From positions 1 to 7,062 of the forward strand of contig VGKN01000079.1 in assembly GCA_016867055.1 (NCBI GenBank): a stretch of 7,062 nt of DNA, written 5' to 3'. The notes beneath the pieces were generated by a model. That model saw nothing but the letters and a program-made list of their open reading frames with translations, did no database searches and had not been told where the DNA came from. Positions 5,985-7,062 of the stretch are shown here, one piece after another. Each line of letters begins with the position of its first letter. Position 1 is the stretch's first letter. The DNA comes from Candidatus Omnitrophota bacterium (GTDB lineage: Bacteria > Omnitrophota > Koll11 > VGKN01). The position numbers and the translations under genes are program-made.

Positions 5985-7062
5985 TTATCCTTTTAATGAC
6001 TTAAAGGCATATGCGCATGCCCTAAGGGTATCCTCTATATCTTTGTCTGTATGTGCCATTGATAGAAAGTTTGCCTCAAAATTGGAGGGTGCAAGGTATA
6101 TCCCCCTTTTTAGCATCTGATGAAAAAATCTGCTGTAGAGGGAGGTATCTGTTTTTTTTGCGCTTGAATGGTCATTGATATCTTGATTTGTAAAGAATAT
6201 TGTAAACATTGAAGATATTTTATTAATCCTTATAATCACATTTATCTTCTTTGCGAGAAGCTTTATTTGTTCAGATAGATATGTTGTTTTCTCATCAAGG
6301 ATATAGTAAAACCTCTGCACCTTTTTTATCTGTTTTAGGGTAGATAAACCTGCTCTAATTGCTACGGGATTTCCTGATAATGTCCCGGCCTGATAAACCC
6401 CTCCGAGAGGCGCAACGAGTTTCATTATGTCCCTCCTTCCGCCGTATGCGCCGATTGGAAGACCTGCGCCTATAATCTTTCCCAGACATGTCAGGTCTGG
6501 TTTTATACCAAAATAACCCTGTGCACCAGAATACGAGAGCCTAAAACCAGTTATAACCTCATCAAATATAAGAACTATACCATAATGAGCAGACAATTTC
6601 CTAAGCCCCCTTATAAAATCTTCTCTTGCAGGAACTACTCCCATATTTGCTGCTATAGGCTCAACTATTATACAGGCGACCTCTTTATGTCTTAACCTTA
6701 AAAATTCATCTACTTTCTTGAGGTTATTATATGGAAGTACAACCGTGTCTTTTAGTATGCTATAAGGAACGCCCATGCTATTTGGCACCTTAAGACTCAT
6801 AACACCTGAGCCACTTCCTGTTAAAAGATAATCCGCATGCCCATGATATGAACCACCAAATTTTACAACAACATCCCTTCCCGTAAAACCCCTTGCAAGC
6901 CTAATAGCGCTCATTGTCGCCTCTGTGCCTGAATTGACAAATCTGATAAGCTCCATAGAGGGTATTGCCTTTCTTATCTCCCTTGCAAATTCTATCTCAA
7001 GTCTATGTGGAGCGCCATAGCTTGTCCCCTCGCTTAGGTGCTTCTTCAATTCATTTACTACA
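5985..7062 (-). CDS. hemL: Glutamate-1-semialdehyde 2,1-aminomutase (N-terminus cut off by the window)
   Basis: This PLP enzyme isomerises glutamate-1-semialdehyde to 5-aminolevulinate, the entry to heme, siroheme and cobamide in the C5 pathway. The frame is open to the right edge; TTG at 7047-7049 is an internal Leu codon (VVNELKKHLSEGTSYGAP), not a start, so some 70-80 N-terminal residues are expected outside. Family motifs: GTSYGAP, FVNSGTEATMSAIRLARG, YHGHADYLL, IIVEPIAANMGVVP, FDEVITGFRL, CLGKIIGAGLPIGAYGG with the PLP Lys at 6477-6479, and the GGVYQAGTLSGNPVA segment. The C-terminus (RGIYLAPSNFEANFLSMAH, followed by a terminal helix) is complete and ends 18 nt before the ThiS-CysK start. 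Lying upstream of a siroheme sulfite reductase, it may supply the tetrapyrrole precursor. General heme synthesis is equally compatible, and more hem genes may lie to the right. Confidence 0.96.
   Translation of the reverse strand, partial: VVNELKKHLSEGTSYGAPHRLEIEFAREIRKAIPSMELIRFVNSGTEATMSAIRLARGFTGRDVVVKFGGSYHGHADYLLTGSGSGVMSLKVPNSMGVPYSILKDTVVLPYNNLKKVDEFLRLRHKEVACIIVEPIAANMGVVPAREDFIRGLRKLSAHYGIVLIFDEVITGFRLSYSGAQGYFGIKPDLTCLGKIIGAGLPIGAYGGRRDIMKLVAPLGGVYQAGTLSGNPVAIRAGLSTLKQIKKVQRFYYILDEKTTYLSEQIKLLAKKINVIIRINKISSMFTIFFTNQDINDHSSAKKTDTSLYSRFFHQMLKRGIYLAPSNFEANFLSMAHTDKDIEDTLRACAYAFKSLKG

Larger units (their letters stand above)
1..7062 (-). other. Probable single operon for sulfur-carrier-dependent amino acid synthesis
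   Basis: All nine genes share one strand. Junctions, in transcription order: 18-nt gap, 3-nt gap, 10-nt overlap, 33-nt gap, 10-nt gap, 8-nt gap, 14-nt overlap and 11-nt overlap. No hairpin followed by a T-run was found between genes, so read-through over the whole block is expected, with one candidate internal promoter at 3662-3690. Both ends of the operon are outside the window. Confidence 0.75.

Noticed and set aside
7047..7049. TTG as a start codon for hemL
   Set aside because: The frame stays open upstream to the window edge and encodes residues that continue the HemL pattern before GTSYGAP; the protein would otherwise lack its N-terminal region.

Overview
The window is one tightly packed block of nine bacterial genes, all read on the minus strand, so transcription runs from position 7062 towards position 1. 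The DNA is AT-rich, with frequent ATA, AGA and AGG codons. Neighbouring genes overlap by 10-14 nt or are separated by at most 33 nt, and there is no non-coding stretch longer than 33 nt. Use of the C5 tetrapyrrole route (hemL), a ferredoxin-type siroheme sulfite reductase and sulfur-carrier chemistry suggest an anaerobic or microaerophilic, probably deep-branching bacterium. A candidate-phylum or Nitrospirota-like genome would fit, but this placement is a low-confidence guess. No mobile element, CRISPR array, tRNA or rRNA was seen.

Layout in transcription order: (1) hemL, glutamate-1-semialdehyde aminotransferase, cut by the right edge of the window; (2) a fusion of a ThiS-like beta-grasp sulfur carrier to a complete CysK-type cysteine synthase; (3) a siroheme/[4Fe-4S] sulfite reductase with an inserted two-cluster ferredoxin domain; (4) a TusA-family sulfur-transfer protein; (5) a threonine-synthase-family PLP enzyme starting at TTG; (6) a CysO/MoaD-like sulfur carrier ending Gly-Gly-Asn-Ile; (7) a nicotinamidase-like hydrolase; (8) nicotinate phosphoribosyltransferase with a C-terminal zinc ribbon; (9) the N-terminal 122 residues of a MoeB/ThiF/HesA-type E1-like adenylyltransferase, cut by the left edge.

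Together, genes 2-6 and 9 look like a protein-thiocarboxylate-dependent sulfur assimilation system, comparable in logic to the CysO-CysM-Mec system of mycobacteria and the HcyS/HcyF/HcyD system of Wolinella. Sulfite is reduced by the siroheme enzyme (hemL supplies tetrapyrrole precursor), sulfur may be relayed by the TusA-like protein, the E1-like enzyme adenylates the carrier Gly-Gly terminus, and PLP fold-type II enzymes use the thiocarboxylate sulfur to make cysteine and possibly homocysteine. There are two carriers and two PLP enzymes. Neither carrier has a free Gly-Gly end as encoded: one continues into CysK and the other carries two extra residues. A processing protease is therefore expected but is not in the window. 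The nicotinamide-to-NaMN salvage pair (genes 7 and 8) sits between the second carrier and the E1-like gene.

The points most worth checking are the ThiS-CysK fusion, whose Gly-Gly codons also form a Shine-Dalgarno sequence for a possible separate CysK; the possible use of the threonine synthase homologue as a sulfur-carrier-dependent homocysteine synthase; and the unusual cysteine spacing in the sulfite reductase.
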